From assembly GCF_012030425.1 (NCBI RefSeq), contig NZ_JAAUVN010000001.1:620001-684000 (forward strand): DNA of 64,000 nt. Reading direction: 5' to 3'. Each line of letters opens with the position of its first letter. Position 1 is the first letter of the stretch. The notes beneath the pieces are model-generated. The model was not told where the DNA came from. It did no database searches and was given only the letters and a program-made list of their open reading frames with translations. The translations under genes were made by a program, and so were the position numbers. This stretch comes from Sphingobacterium sp. B16(2022). GTDB lineage: Bacteria; Bacteroidota; Bacteroidia; Sphingobacteriales; Sphingobacteriaceae. This document shows positions 63,796 through 64,000 of this stretch, piece after piece.

Positions 63796-64000
63796 ATGAA
63801 TACCACGTATCAGCAAATTATCGATGTCAACCTTATCGCTTCTCACAAAAGTGTAGAACATATACCCGATATACTGGCCCTTGGAAGATCTGAAAATATT
63901 AATCCTGCTTCGCAGGATCAGAAAAGGAATCTATTATTAGCTATTGATGTGCAAAACGACTTTATGGAAAGTATCGGTAGTCTCGCTGTGCCGGGGTCTA
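63796..64000 (+). CDS. Isochorismatase/nicotinamidase-like protein (3' end outside window)
   Basis: From the ATG at 63796, 68 codons are visible. After a 45-residue N-terminal extension the isochorismatase-family start is seen: LLLAIDVQNDFMESIGSLAVPGS, with the catalytic Asp in DVQNDF. In nicotinamidases (PncA) this is the first residue of the Asp-Lys-Cys triad. It would convert nicotinamide to nicotinate. It starts 12 bp after nadE and continues the NAD operon. Confidence 0.75.
   Translation, partial: MNTTYQQIIDVNLIASHKSVEHIPDILALGRSENINPASQDQKRNLLLAIDVQNDFMESIGSLAVPGS

Overview
The window looks like a chromosomal segment of a Bacteroidota bacterium, most likely of the Sphingobacterium/Pedobacter group (Sphingobacteriaceae). 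This is an inference from AT-rich DNA, scarce Shine-Dalgarno sequences, several promoters of the Bacteroidota TAnnTTTG (-7) type, and gene families typical of that phylum (DUF4369/TlpA-type thioredoxin protein, LytTR/His_kinase pairs, NIPSNAP, DUF4269, GG-leader peptide). No rRNA, CRISPR array or intact insertion sequence was seen. One tRNA (anticodon CAU) is present.

Layout. 1-8.2 kb: housekeeping and metabolism (partial gltS glutamate symporter, acnA aconitase, ankyrin lipoprotein, lone receiver domain, pepF-type oligopeptidase). 8.2-16.7 kb: a chain of regulator/effector pairs, each with a visible control region: UvrA-like ABC ATPase with MarR, deoxyribonucleotidase with DeoR, Lrp with an MFS exporter. 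16.9-29.8 kb: tRNA, assorted envelope proteins, a frameshifted GH78 alpha-L-rhamnosidase, an S41 protease, a three-gene zinc-ribbon/SPFH/membrane operon, a thioredoxin-like protein and a Dyp peroxidase, with decayed gene relics between them. 30.1-33.7 kb: a compact phage-derived lysis module (small phage-type protein, GH24 endolysin, TM/coiled-coil protein, unimolecular-spanin-like lipoprotein) next to an S24 (CI/LexA-like) regulator, with no structural phage genes. 34-44.5 kb: DoxX protein, a LytTR two-component system and a divergent TolC-RND-adaptor efflux operon whose RND pump carries an EF-hand-like loop. 44.5-56 kb: lipoproteins, a GT39-type glycosyltransferase, a GG-leader peptide, DUF4269 protein, serine hydrolase, MFS/AraC pair, a PepSY-like small protein and a tandem-repeat protein. 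56-60.7 kb: a glycine-betaine/choline-type ABC transporter with a circularly permuted binding domain, flanked by decayed copies of one repeat. 60.7-64 kb: a translationally coupled NAD operon (PRPP-synthetase-like, NAMPT-like, NadE, nicotinamidase) running off the right edge.

The most noteworthy candidates are the domesticated lysis module with its S24 switch, the Prs-like/NAMPT-like pair (possibly the ADP-ribose-based NAD+ reconstitution route known from phages), the orphan GG-leader peptide with a 27-bp terminator hairpin, the EF-hand loop in the RND pump, the permuted OpuC fusion and the three-copy decayed element around it. All functional assignments rest on motif reading without database searches.
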